A stretch of DNA of 64,000 nt from Granulicella arctica (GTDB taxonomy: Bacteria; Acidobacteriota; Terriglobia; Terriglobales; Acidobacteriaceae): assembly GCF_025685605.1 (NCBI RefSeq), contig NZ_JAGTUT010000001.1, positions 2,356,001-2,420,000 of the forward strand, in the 5' to 3' direction. A program made the position numbers and the translations under genes. This document shows positions 1 through 7,906 of the stretch, piece after piece. Under the pieces are notes generated by a model, which saw nothing but the letters and a program-made list of their open reading frames with translations, was not told where the DNA came from and searched no databases. Numbering within the stretch: the stretch's first letter is position 1; every line of letters begins with the position of its first letter.

Positions 1-1
1 A

Positions 2-583
2 GGGCGTCTCAAGTCGATCCCTATGGAGAAGCGCAATAGCTGGCGATTCCATGTAGTGCGCCCCGGAGAGTCGCTCGATGCAATCGCGACAACTCTTCAT
101 GCGCATGCGAGCGACGTTGCGGATGCAAATGGCCTGAAGGCTGGAGAGGCAGTGGCCGAGGGCGATGAACTCGTGGTGCCGGTTACGCTAGTGACCGCCA
201 GCAAACACCAACAACGCTATGTAGCGCGGCGTGGCGATACGCTGATCACCATTGCGGATCGCTTCAATGTTTCCGTCGAAGATCTTCGGGCGTGGAACCA
301 TATTTCATCGGGTGCGTTGAGAACAGGTGCTTCATTGAATGTTGCTGAGCCCGTGCGATTCGGCCCGTCGATGCGAAGCCGTCGTGTCGCAACACGCGGC
401 GGAAGATCAGGTCGCGGTGGTGGTGCGAAGACATCTCGGCGAGGTGCGGTTGAGAGTGTGGCGCGAGGCTCGACGCACACAAATACGCATGCTTCTACAC
501 GAGGAATACCGAAGAGCGCACTTGTCTCTTCCGCCGCTTCGCGTGGAGCAGTATCGAAAACGAAACATAAAGCTGCACGATAA
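2..583 (+). CDS. LysM-repeat protein, probable C-terminus of an MltD-like lytic transglycosylase (5' end outside window)
   Basis: The reading frame is open to the first base of the window. The codons before the first ATG (position 23) read GRLKSIP and lead into MEKRNSWRFH, which resembles the linker before the LysM domains of MltD-type periplasmic lytic transglycosylases, so the gene very likely starts upstream. Two LysM modules are visible: FHVVRPGESLDAIATTLHAH and RYVARRGDTLITIADRFNVS, each with the usual GD/E-(S/T)-L core and a following Asn-containing segment. LysM binds N-acetylglucosamine in peptidoglycan. The last 70 residues are Arg/Gly/Ser/Thr-rich, low complexity and basic. The catalytic domain is not in the window, so the enzymatic assignment is inference; the LysM assignment is strong. 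Confidence 0.8.
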   Translation, partial: GRLKSIPMEKRNSWRFHVVRPGESLDAIATTLHAHASDVADANGLKAGEAVAEGDELVVPVTLVTASKHQQRYVARRGDTLITIADRFNVSVEDLRAWNHISSGALRTGASLNVAEPVRFGPSMRSRRVATRGGRSGRGGGAKTSRRGAVESVARGSTHTNTHASTRGIPKSALVSSAASRGAVSKTKHKAAR

Positions 584-739
584 GCTTCCTCACAAAAAAG
601 ATTGCTTGCTATCGCTAGCGCATGGATGCAATCTATTGCTAGAATCCGTGATCGATACGAGTTACGTTAGCTCGCATCGTGCTTCGTGAATGACTCGCAT
701 CCAACATGTGAGGAACAGTACAGCAGGTAGGGGAAAACG

Positions 740-1750
740 ATGACGATGTTCGATGGATTCGATGAAGTGTTCAAGCAGCACGCAGCGGCTGACCAGGACG
801 AGCATGATGCGGATAACGATACAGAGGATGATCGTCATGGCTCCAGCTTCGATGAGGATGACGAAGAGGAAGAGGTCACGTTGACGTCAGATGATGATGA
901 TGACGACAGCGACGAAGATGATGATGAGCTTGAGGGAGATCTTCCGGAGAAGGGTTCTCCGGATGCATCCGCTAATGAGGATGTTCGTCACCCCCACGCG
1001 GAAGATGCCACTCTGTATGCCCCATCGCCAACACCAGGTGATGTGTATACGCCAGCGACGAAGTTATCGAAACAGCCTGAACGGAACGAGGCTGCCAGCG
1101 TTCCTCCGGTGAGTGGTGTCAGCAAGCGACCGGTGGCGAAGACGGCTTCTAAGCCTGTCGCAGTGAAGGCTGCTTCGGCAGTAAAGGCAGCTGCCAAAAA
1201 GGTACCTGCGAAGAAGACCCCGGCGAAGAAAACTGTACCCGCAAAGAAAACCGCACCAGCAAAGAAGACCTTGGCCAAAAAGGCGGTAGCGAAGAAAGCG
1301 CCTGCGAAGAAGGCGGCAGCGAAGAAGGCTGTACCGGCCAAGAAAGCACCAGCCAAGAAGGTGTCCGCAAAGAAGCTTATTGCGAAGAAGGCGCTTCCAC
1401 TCAAGACAACGGCTAAGAAGAGTGCCGGAAAGTTTATACAAGTATCTGCCGCGAAGAAGTCCAGTGCTCAACGCGGCGGTAAGCCTGCTCTTAAAAAAGC
1501 GGCTGGCAACAAGAGCACTGGGAGCAGCAAAAAAACCATCACGAGAGGTACTACCTTGGCAACGAAGAAAGCAGCAAAGAAGGTCGTAGCAAAGAAGGCG
1601 GCGACTAAGGCTCCTGCAAAGAAAGCCGTAGCGAAGAAGGCTGTACCAGCGAAGAAGGTACCAGCAAAGAAGACCGTAGCAAAGAAGGCACCAGCAAAGA
1701 AGACCGCTGCAAAGAAGACGGTAGCAAAGAAGGCAACGGCAAAGAAGTAA
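740..1750 (+). CDS. Histone H1-like lysine/alanine-rich protein with acidic N-terminus
   Basis: The protein has 336 residues and two opposite halves. Residues about 15-75 are very acidic, with runs of Asp/Glu. From about residue 125 to the end it is made of AKKAPAKKA/VPAKKT-type pentapeptide repeats, as in eukaryotic H1 tails and bacterial H1-like proteins (HctB/AlgP type). It has no globular domain and no signal peptide. The basic tail is expected to bind DNA or RNA non-specifically and compact the nucleoid; the acidic head may act as a shield or interaction surface, which is inference. An AGGTAGGGGAAA stretch precedes the ATG at 740; a second in-frame ATG lies at 746. It ends at a strong bidirectional terminator. 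The repetitive tail is prone to length variation. Confidence 0.8.
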   Translation: MTMFDGFDEVFKQHAAADQDEHDADNDTEDDRHGSSFDEDDEEEEVTLTSDDDDDDSDEDDDELEGDLPEKGSPDASANEDVRHPHAEDATLYAPSPTPGDVYTPATKLSKQPERNEAASVPPVSGVSKRPVAKTASKPVAVKAASAVKAAAKKVPAKKTPAKKTVPAKKTAPAKKTLAKKAVAKKAPAKKAAAKKAVPAKKAPAKKVSAKKLIAKKALPLKTTAKKSAGKFIQVSAAKKSSAQRGGKPALKKAAGNKSTGSSKKTITRGTTLATKKAAKKVVAKKAATKAPAKKAVAKKAVPAKKVPAKKTVAKKAPAKKTAAKKTVAKKATAKK

Positions 1751-1785
1751 GCTTCTGATGTGAGCAGCAAACTGTCCTAAGGCAA

Positions 1786-1830
1786 GCAAAAAGGCCCGGA
1801 CTCCTCATCATGAGGGCCGGGCCTTTTTGC
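1786..1830. terminator. Bidirectional intrinsic terminator
   Basis: There is a perfect 14-bp inverted repeat, GCAAAAAGGCCCGG (1786-1799) and CCGGGCCTTTTTGC (1817-1830), with extra pairing inside (CCTCAT/ATGAGG). The A-tract on the left and T-tract on the right allow termination in both directions. It separates the converging H1-like gene and the peroxiredoxin gene. Confidence 0.9.
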
Positions 1831-1838
1831 GTCTGTTG

Positions 1839-2381
1839 CTATTTCTTGTCTGCGGAAATTTCAGCGAGGACATCTTCGCTATGGGTGTTTGGGTTGACCT
1901 TCTTCCAGGCTTTGACAACCTTGCCATTCGGGTCGATCAGAAAGGAATCGCGCTCGGCGAACTTCATAGGACCTGCGCCCATGATGTTGACGCCATAGGC
2001 ATCGACGACCTTATGTTCAGGATCGGCGAGAAGCTTGAAGGTCAAGCTCTCTTGCGTGCAGAAGCTTTTGTGGCTGTCTGCTGTGTCGAGGCTTACGCCA
2101 AGGACGACGGCGTTGAGCGCCTTGTACTTGTCGAGATCGCGCTGAAAGTTGTGGGCCTCGATCGTGCAGCCCTGGGTCTTATCCTTCGGGTAAAAGTAGA
2201 GGACTACCCACTTGCCCTTGTAATCCGTAAGGCTGATGGGGGTGTTGTCCTGCGAGGGCAGGGTGAAGTTTGGGGCTGCGGTTCCTGGCTGGAGAATGTC
2301 GGCTGCGTGGGCGTTCACGCCAACGGCCGTTGCCGTCACGATGCCCGCGATCACTGCGATAAGTAGTCCCTTGCGCTTCAT
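1839..2381 (-). CDS. Periplasmic peroxiredoxin (AhpC/TSA, BCP-like)
   Basis: This thiol peroxidase of 180 residues reduces hydroperoxides. An N-terminal signal peptide (MKRKGLLIAVIAGIVTATAVG, cleavage near AHA-A) points to the periplasm. The thioredoxin fold carries the peroxidatic cysteine in PKDKTQGCTIEAHNF, close to the BCP motif GCTxEAxxF. A second cysteine (KSFCTQES, about 48 residues later) could be the resolving one, as in 2-Cys types. The motif DPEHKVVDAYGV near residue 126 is typical of BCP proteins. It is monocistronic and faces the H1-like gene across the terminator at 1786-1830. The substrate is unknown. Confidence 0.9.
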   Translation of the reverse strand: MKRKGLLIAVIAGIVTATAVGVNAHAADILQPGTAAPNFTLPSQDNTPISLTDYKGKWVVLYFYPKDKTQGCTIEAHNFQRDLDKYKALNAVVLGVSLDTADSHKSFCTQESLTFKLLADPEHKVVDAYGVNIMGAGPMKFAERDSFLIDPNGKVVKAWKKVNPNTHSEDVLAEISADKK

Positions 2382-2483
2382 GTAGTTCTCCTGTGTTCAG
2401 CAAGGCTGCAGCGATCTGACGTAAGGCGCGCAGCTCTGAGGATAATAGTACGCGGGGAACGACTTTCAGATGTCATGAGAATG

Positions 2484-3350
2484 TCAGACGCGGGGCAAGG
2501 CAATCATGGCGATGCCAGCGGCATCGCTAGCTGCGACAATCGCTTCGGGATCGAAGAGCAGGGTTCGGCCAGCCTCTACGCAAAGGCACGTAGCGCCTGC
2601 CTGTTGCATCGCCGCAATCGTTGCGACGCCGATTACAGGGACATCGAAGCGCATATCCTGGTTGGGTTTGGCTACCTTGACCACAGTCAGCGACGGCTCT
2701 AGAAGCCTGCTTTCACCTTGATCGATGCTGCGCATCAGTTCGCCAGCACGAGCAATCGTAGCGTCTGTACCCTCCATGGCTTCAATGGCGACGCAGGCTC
2801 GTGCCGCGATGACCACGGTTTGACCGAGGTCGAAGGCAGCGATCGCGGTTGCGATCGTACGGCCGTACAGAACATCCTTGTGCTCTTCTTCGGTCGGAGA
2901 TCGCCGGGTCAGCACGCCCGTTTTGGCTAGAAGCGGTTCAAGGTAGGCGGTCGAAGAGATGAGTTCGATGCCTTCATCGCCTAGAACTTTGGCAATGGCT
3001 CCGAGCAGCATGTCGGTAGAGCGGGTGCGGAGGCTGAGGAGAAGCTTGGCTAGCCGCCAGTCCGGACGGATGCTCGAGAAGATTTGCTTGTGACGAACCT
3101 GTCCGGCCATGACCGCTCGCGTGACGCCCTCCGCCTGGAAGGTTTCGATGAGGCGGGAGAGTTCGCCGAGCGAGAGCCAGTGAACCCGGATGCCGATGTC
3201 CGTTGCGGCACGCGTGTCCATCTCGGGATCAGTCTCCTCCTTGATGGCGGCGACGACCACCTCGAGACCATGGGCGCGTGCTGCGTCGACGAGGAGAAAG
3301 GGAAAGCGCCCGTTGCCGGCGATGAGACCAAGTTTTCCGGTTGTCGTCAT
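2484..3350 (-). CDS. lpxI: UDP-2,3-diacylglucosamine pyrophosphatase LpxI
   Basis: It hydrolyses UDP-2,3-diacylglucosamine to lipid X and UMP, the fourth step of lipid A synthesis, at the inner face of the cytoplasmic membrane. LpxI replaces LpxH in many non-enteric bacteria. The N-terminal KLGLIAGNGRFPFLLVDAAR and the central GQVRHKQIFSSIRPDW and LLLSLRTRSTDMLLGAIAK segments are typical of the family (former DUF1009). The ATG at 3350 (MTTTGKLGL) fits the family start and lies 4 bases after the lpxA stop; an upstream in-frame start at 3398 would overlap lpxA by 44 bases. It is the last gene of the lipid A operon. Confidence 0.92.
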   Translation of the reverse strand: MTTTGKLGLIAGNGRFPFLLVDAARAHGLEVVVAAIKEETDPEMDTRAATDIGIRVHWLSLGELSRLIETFQAEGVTRAVMAGQVRHKQIFSSIRPDWRLAKLLLSLRTRSTDMLLGAIAKVLGDEGIELISSTAYLEPLLAKTGVLTRRSPTEEEHKDVLYGRTIATAIAAFDLGQTVVIAARACVAIEAMEGTDATIARAGELMRSIDQGESRLLEPSLTVVKVAKPNQDMRFDVPVIGVATIAAMQQAGATCLCVEAGRTLLFDPEAIVAASDAAGIAMIALPRV

Positions 3351-3354
3351 CAGC

Positions 3355-4146
3355 CTACTTGATAAGACCACGATGACTGTTGGCGACGAAGTCAGCAAGG
3401 TAGGCCACGTGTTCAGCGGGACCCTCTGTGTCGGCTGCGAGCATCTCGCGTATGGCGGTGAGCGCGTCGGAGGTGTTGCGTTTCGAGTTCAGGAGCAGGC
3501 GATAAGCTTGTCGAAGCTGCTTGATCTGTTCGGGAGTAAAGCCGCGCCGTTCGAGGCCGACCTTGTTGAGGCCGTAGGCGTGATTATTCCGTTCGATGGA
3601 GGTAAGCGAGTAGGGGAGCACGTCCTGCGTAATAGTGGTGCCCCCGCCGATGTAGGCATAGCGCCCGATGCGACAGAACTGATGCACGGGGCAAAGGGCC
3701 CCGACTACAGCGTAGTCCTCCACGATGACGTGACCGGCGAGCGTGGCGGAGTTGGCGAGGATGCATCCGTTGCCGATGGTGGAGTCATGACCGATGTGGG
3801 TATACGCCATGATGAGGCAATCGTCACCGACCTGTGTTAGCCCGCCGCCACCTGCAGTCCCCCTGGAGATGGTGACGTACTCGCGTATGGTGTTGCCATT
3901 GCCGATTGTGACTCGGGTGGGTTCGCCCGCGTATTTCAGATCCTGCGGAGCTATGCCGATGCAGGCGAAGGAAAAAATGCGATTGGCAGTGCCGAAGGTG
4001 GTGTGGCCATCGAGGATGACGTGCGAGACGAGCTCGCAATCTTCTCCGAGGATGACGTCTGCACCGACGGTGCAGTAGGGACCGATGGTGCACGAAGCAG
4101 GAATTACTGCACCGGGAGCAATGATGGCGGTTGGATGAGTGGGCAC
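3355..4146 (-). CDS. lpxA: Acyl-[ACP]-UDP-N-acetylglucosamine O-acyltransferase LpxA
   Basis: It transfers a 3-hydroxyacyl chain from ACP to UDP-GlcNAc, the first step of lipid A synthesis. The protein has 263 residues, the usual length. The N-terminal two thirds are a left-handed beta-helix of hexapeptide repeats (IGPYCTVGADVILGE and following). The catalytic His lies in AYTHIGHDSTIGN, matching the NAHIAHDC region of E. coli LpxA. The C-terminal helical domain begins near RNNHAYGLNKVGLERRGF, the conserved LpxA signature. It lies 3 bases after fabZ and 4 bases before lpxI, so translational coupling is likely. Confidence 0.96.
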   Translation of the reverse strand: MPTHPTAIIAPGAVIPASCTIGPYCTVGADVILGEDCELVSHVILDGHTTFGTANRIFSFACIGIAPQDLKYAGEPTRVTIGNGNTIREYVTISRGTAGGGGLTQVGDDCLIMAYTHIGHDSTIGNGCILANSATLAGHVIVEDYAVVGALCPVHQFCRIGRYAYIGGGTTITQDVLPYSLTSIERNNHAYGLNKVGLERRGFTPEQIKQLRQAYRLLLNSKRNTSDALTAIREMLAADTEGPAEHVAYLADFVANSHRGLIK

Positions 4147-4149
4147 GGT

Positions 4150-4713
4150 CTACTCAGCGTTCGGAGTGACGCCTGGCTTTGCCGCGGGCGTCACGCTGCG
4201 GCTGGTGAGAGCACACATGACTGTGGCTTCGCAGGCGATCTTGCCATCCACTGTGGCTACGCCGCGCATCTTGACTGCAGAACTGCGCCAGTTGAGAACA
4301 GTCACTTCGATGCGAAGCTGGTCACCCGGCACAACGGGGCGGCGGAATTTGGCACTATCGATGCTCGTGAACACCATGAGCTTCTCGGCCCTGTTCGTAT
4401 ATTCGCTTAGCAGAAGTGCGCCACCGGCTTGAGCGATCGCCTCAACCATTAACACGCCGGGCATGATCGGGTAGTCAGGAAAGTGACCTTGAAAGTGAGG
4501 TTCATTGATGGATACGTTCTTAATGGCAACGACTCGCTTCCTGCTCTCCATTTCGATGATGCGATCAATCAAAAGGAGAGGGTAGCGATGCGGCAGGATG
4601 GACATGATCTCGACAATGTCCATCGTTCGCGTCACTGGCGGAGTCTCGGGGGCAACGGATGTGGGTTCTGCAAGGGTGATCTGTTCCGGTTCGGTGATTG
4701 TAGAGTTGCTCAT
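4150..4713 (-). CDS. fabZ: 3-hydroxyacyl-[ACP] dehydratase FabZ
   Basis: This hot-dog-fold dehydratase of fatty acid elongation removes water from 3-hydroxyacyl-ACP and so competes with LpxA for the same acyl-ACP. The family core starts at MDIVEIMSILPHRYPLLLID and continues with FQGHFPDYPIMPGVLMVEA, which holds the catalytic His (GHFP) and Glu (VEA). About 30 extra Ser/Thr/Pro-rich residues precede the core, so an internal start at Met-31 is possible. The fabZ-lpxA-lpxI order is a common lipid A operon arrangement. Confidence 0.95.
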   Translation of the reverse strand: MSNSTITEPEQITLAEPTSVAPETPPVTRTMDIVEIMSILPHRYPLLLIDRIIEMESRKRVVAIKNVSINEPHFQGHFPDYPIMPGVLMVEAIAQAGGALLLSEYTNRAEKLMVFTSIDSAKFRRPVVPGDQLRIEVTVLNWRSSAVKMRGVATVDGKIACEATVMCALTSRSVTPAAKPGVTPNAE

Positions 4714-4745
4714 AGCACACCCGAGTATAAACTGCGGCGCCGTGC

Positions 4746-5582
4746 CTAGCTGAGATTATGAACCTTCTTTACAGGGCGATCAGGGTCAAAAAGCTCTGGG
4801 GAGAGCGGATTCCCATACTCGATCTTCTTGAGGAAGAGCTGTGAGGCCATATCACCATTGCGGTACCGGGTAATTGCAAAGGCAGTCGGAAAGCCTTGGA
4901 CAGTGTGATAGTCGTCGTACTCCTCGGCGTCTTCGTCATGGTCTTTGAAGGTGTCATTGCGCCACTCGAAGGTACGGCGGAGAGGGAGGTGCGTGGTGAC
5001 GTCAAGTTCGATCGTGACCGCATCATTGTTGGCGCCGAGAACAGTGACCTTATCGACCATGCGGCGCTCGACCATGGCGGTTCCTTCGGCCAGAATAATG
5101 ACTCCGGGCTGCTTGAGCCAGGTGTGGACGACCTCTTCGATCGAATGGGCGTGCCGCCGAATTTCATCGTCGACCTGGAGTTTTGGCAGGGTGGTCTTCC
5201 CCTTGTAGGTGATTTCGTAGCCAGTGTCCTTTGTCCAGATGTGGACGACCTCGCGTTTTTTGGTGTACTCAATGCGCTCAACATCGGGCTGGCCTGCGTA
5301 AGGAAGCTGACGGAAGGACCAGAAGTCGGTGACGCTGCCGGTGGGTGCTCCGCGGAAGAATGCAGCGGTGTGACCCTCCTGCTCGATGGTGCGGCGATCG
5401 AGCCAGAGTTGACCGCCCAGGGCGGTGACCATCTGGTCGAGAAGGAGTCGTCCGCGCTCTTCCTGTGTCTTGCCTGCGACCTGCGTCGGCGCAGCACTGG
5501 GAATGTCTCGGGCCTGGGCAAGGAGGTTAGAGCACAAGAGGCTTGCTGCGAGTGCCGTGGTCAGGACCGACTTTTTTCTCAA
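4746..5582 (-). CDS. Secreted hypothetical protein, LolA/outer-membrane-lipoprotein-sorting-like
   Basis: This 278-residue protein has a clear signal peptide (MRKKSVLTTALAASLLCSNLLAQA). The mature part opens with ERGRLLLDQMVTALGGQLWL and is rich in beta strands with alternating charged residues (IEYTKKREVVHIWTKDTGYE, TIELDVTTHLPLRRTFEWRN). This recalls the half-barrel of LolA-type outer-membrane-lipoprotein-sorting proteins; the similarity is by pattern only. It lies 32 bases upstream of fabZ and 10 bases after the SDR gene, so it is probably part of the envelope-lipid operon. A role in lipid or lipoprotein transport is inference from context. Confidence 0.65.
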   Translation of the reverse strand: MRKKSVLTTALAASLLCSNLLAQARDIPSAAPTQVAGKTQEERGRLLLDQMVTALGGQLWLDRRTIEQEGHTAAFFRGAPTGSVTDFWSFRQLPYAGQPDVERIEYTKKREVVHIWTKDTGYEITYKGKTTLPKLQVDDEIRRHAHSIEEVVHTWLKQPGVIILAEGTAMVERRMVDKVTVLGANNDAVTIELDVTTHLPLRRTFEWRNDTFKDHDEDAEEYDDYHTVQGFPTAFAITRYRNGDMASQLFLKKIEYGNPLSPELFDPDRPVKKVHNLS

Positions 5583-5592
5583 GGGAGCCTCA

Positions 5593-6405
5593 TCAACCTA
5601 CGAGCACTGCGCCACCGTTTACGTTGAAGATCTCGCCGGAGATGAAGCCGGCCAGCGGGGTACATAGAAAGAGGATTGGCCCGGCGATCTCGTCGACGTG
5701 GGCGACGCGGCCGAGTGGGATCGTGTTCATCACCTTCTTGGACGTTTCCGGATGGTTGAGGGCAGCGGCGGACATCTCTGTGGCTACCCAGCCCGGAGCG
5801 ACACAGTTGCAGTAGATGCCCTGACCGGCCAATTCGCTGGACAGGCTCTTTGTCAGGCTGACGAGGGCACCCTTGCTGGCGGCATAGTCGGCGTGGAAGG
5901 CCTCGCCGCGCTGGGCGGCGGTGGAACTGACCAGGACGACGTGTCCGCGGGTCGTGCCAGTTTGAGGCTGAGCCTTCATCTGGGCTACGGCGGCTTGCAC
6001 GAGACCAAAGGAGCTGTCCAGATTGATGCCCATGGTCTCTCGCCACTGGGTCGTGGTCATCTCGGCTATGGGGGCGTCGTGGGAGGGCCAGATGCCGTGA
6101 TTGACGATCAGGCAGTCGAGGCGGCCGTAGATCTCCCTGGCGGCATGGACGAGCGCCTGGCCATCGTCAGCGCTTGCGAGTTCCTGCTTGATCGCGTGAC
6201 AGTGCTCGGGGCCACCGCACTCTTGAACGAGGGCTTCAGCTTGAGTTGCTGCCGAGCGATAGCTGAAGATGACCTTTGCCCCTGCCTTGCGAAAGAGACG
6301 GACGGTCGCTGCGCCTATGCCGCGAGAGCCGCCTGTGATGAGGGCTACACGGCCGTCGAGGGATAGTGTGACGGCGGAGGTTTGGGGACTTAGCATCCTC
6401 CCCAC
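5593..6405 (-). CDS. Short-chain dehydrogenase/reductase (FabG-like SDR)
   Basis: NAD(P)H-dependent oxidoreductase of the classical SDR family, 270 residues. The cofactor motif is TGGSRGIGAA (TGxxxGIG), followed by NHGIW (variant of NNAG). The catalytic Ser-Tyr-Lys is visible in VLVSSTAAQRGEAFHADYAASKGA, and the C-terminal GEIFNVNGGAVL matches the SDR consensus. As the first gene of a run ending in fabZ-lpxA-lpxI, a 3-oxoacyl-ACP reductase function is plausible but unproven. NHG instead of NAG and a C-terminal VLVG leave the substrate open. The first ATG at 6405 is used; a second in-frame ATG lies at 6396. Confidence 0.85.
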   Translation of the reverse strand: MGRMLSPQTSAVTLSLDGRVALITGGSRGIGAATVRLFRKAGAKVIFSYRSAATQAEALVQECGGPEHCHAIKQELASADDGQALVHAAREIYGRLDCLIVNHGIWPSHDAPIAEMTTTQWRETMGINLDSSFGLVQAAVAQMKAQPQTGTTRGHVVLVSSTAAQRGEAFHADYAASKGALVSLTKSLSSELAGQGIYCNCVAPGWVATEMSAAALNHPETSKKVMNTIPLGRVAHVDEIAGPILFLCTPLAGFISGEIFNVNGGAVLVG

Positions 6406-6451
6406 GCTATCGGAGCACTGTGGCTTTGTGCAACATGGGGGCCGCGCGACG

Positions 6452-6886
6452 TCAGGCCCTGGGTTGTTTGCTGTCGAGGAGGGCTCTGCGCGCTGCGATC
6501 AGCTTCTGCTGTTCTTCCGGGGGAAGAGCCAGAATCTTTCGTGTCTTTGGAGGCAGCTTGCCGAGGGTGATGTCGTAGGCGCCGCGAAGTTCGTGCTCCC
6601 ATTCCTTTGGACGAAATACGTCCCAGCGATGAGCGGCAATCCAGTGGATTCGCGCAAGGTAGGGTGCGGGAAAGAGTCCTTCGATTTCGACCAGTTCCGC
6701 AAAGCGCGTCGGACCTGCGGAGTAGGAGATGACTCCCTTGCTGTCTGCCTCGAGATTGGCGAGGACGAACATCTTGCCGCCGATCGCCTTGTCGCCTACC
6801 CAGAAGACGAGATTATCTCCCCACTGAAGGGTCTCGACGACGTGGGGCAGCTTCAATAGGAAGGCGCGAACTCTCTCTGCATCCAT
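6452..6886 (-). CDS. MmcQ/YjbR family protein
   Basis: This is a small cytoplasmic alpha/beta protein of 144 residues with the double-wing DNA-binding-like fold of the MmcQ/YjbR (DUF419) family. Family features are the N-terminal VRAFLLKLPHVVETLQWGDN, the central FRLGDKMF-like segment (here WVGDKAIGGKMFVLANLE) and the C-terminal WEHELRGAYDITLGKLPPK. The molecular function of the family is not established. It is a single gene with 46 bases to the SDR and a 250-base gap upstream. Confidence 0.85.
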   Translation of the reverse strand: MDAERVRAFLLKLPHVVETLQWGDNLVFWVGDKAIGGKMFVLANLEADSKGVISYSAGPTRFAELVEIEGLFPAPYLARIHWIAAHRWDVFRPKEWEHELRGAYDITLGKLPPKTRKILALPPEEQQKLIAARRALLDSKQPRA

Positions 6887-7136
6887 GTGCCAAAGTATAA
6901 GGACTCAAACGCAGCTTTTCTTCAGAATGATGGACCTGAGGCGCTTTAAAGTTTTTCCGTTTAGGTCCTAAAGTCTTGTAAACAAAGACCCTAAGTCTGG
7001 ACCAGTCTAACGGGTCAGCAGGGCCGTGGAGCAAATCCTGGGGTGTGGAGGACGCACATTTGTCAAATATCTCCGCTCGGGAAGAAAGGCGTGAAGGTAG
7101 TCAAAGCCGAGGCTTCTATTCTGACGCTGCCTGGTG

Positions 7137-7400
7137 CTACTTGCCACGTTTCTCGAGCTTGCTCGCTGCCGCTGCCTTCTGATCGGCCTTCTTGGTTGCC
7201 GCGCTCTTCTTCCCCGCTTTCGGCTTGCAGCTCCCCTTGGCTCCCGGTGTTGAACCTGGCGTAGGTTCAAAGCCTGGCCAGCAGCGGCTTGTCTGACTGC
7301 TCTTCTTCGCAGGCTTCTTGGAGGAGGTCTTTTTTCCTGGAGTTTTTTTTGCTGAGGTCTTTGCCGACGTCTTGCTTGCTGACTTCTTCGCTGTGGTCAT
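7137..7400 (-). CDS. Small lysine-rich basic protein
   Basis: This 87-residue protein has Lys/Ala/Ser-rich tails on both sides of a short less basic centre, RCWPGFEPTPG followed by GSCKPK. The central Cys-Trp-Pro-Gly and Gly-Ser-Cys-Lys-Pro elements look conserved, while the flanks are AKKSxxKTSAKK low complexity. It is probably a small nucleic-acid-binding protein; that is inference from charge. It lies 54 bases downstream of the DUF2256/DUF3253 gene on the same strand, so the two may be cotranscribed. Confidence 0.65.
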   Translation of the reverse strand: MTTAKKSASKTSAKTSAKKTPGKKTSSKKPAKKSSQTSRCWPGFEPTPGSTPGAKGSCKPKAGKKSAATKKADQKAAAASKLEKRGK

Positions 7401-7454
7401 GTCGATTTGAGACGCAATTCTCTGTCGTCAGGTCGTGTCATCGGGTGGTGATAT

Positions 7455-7865
7455 TTAGCGCAGTCGTAAACGGATCGGTCCTTTTGCAGTAGAAGGGTCG
7501 ACGATCTGGCTGTGCTGAGTGATGACGATCCTGCCTGCGGCCACAAGACGGCGAGCCGCGGACCGGGCTGGTTCCATCAGGCTCTCCCAATCGCCTCGAT
7601 CTTCCTGGCCGCCGACGATCTTTGCTGCCTCCGAGGGGCAGATGGTCTTGTCCCGTCCGCGCTCGGCAAGAAGGCTGAGGATGGCGGCTTCGAGAGCGTG
7701 ATCTGTGTTGTCCGGTTTGTGGCCCTTGCAGGCGTCGCTACAGTAGTTGATTACGTCCCAGTCGCGCTCCCATTTCTTGCGCCATGAGAAAGCGCGGCCG
7801 CAGGCCTTGCAGACCTTGTCGCGGTGCGGTGTGGTTCGATCTGGTTTGGGCTTTCTATCCGGCAT
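7455..7865 (-). CDS. DUF2256-DUF3253 fusion protein
   Basis: This 136-residue protein combines two small domains. Residues about 5-50 are a DUF2256-like zinc motif: [20 protein letters not shown] followed by NYCSDAC, giving C-x2-C...C-x3-C. Residues about 55-136 are DUF3253-like, with [12 protein letters not shown], a conserved Trp, [28 protein letters not shown] and the end motif KGPIRLRLR, which suggest a winged-helix-like nucleic acid binder. Both domains also occur as separate genes in other bacteria; function is unknown. It is divergent from tyrS with about 40 bases between starts. Confidence 0.8.
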   Translation of the reverse strand: MPDRKPKPDRTTPHRDKVCKACGRAFSWRKKWERDWDVINYCSDACKGHKPDNTDHALEAAILSLLAERGRDKTICPSEAAKIVGGQEDRGDWESLMEPARSAARRLVAAGRIVITQHSQIVDPSTAKGPIRLRLR

Positions 7866-7906
7866 GACTTTGTTCTGCTCCCGACTCTTTATACTTGGAT
7901 GCGACT

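Noticed and set aside
988-1811. Several long minus-strand frames opposite the H1-like gene, rich in Phe/Ala or Leu/Arg
   Set aside because: They are the antisense of AAG-rich lysine codons (CTT/TTC runs) and have no independent start signals or family features.
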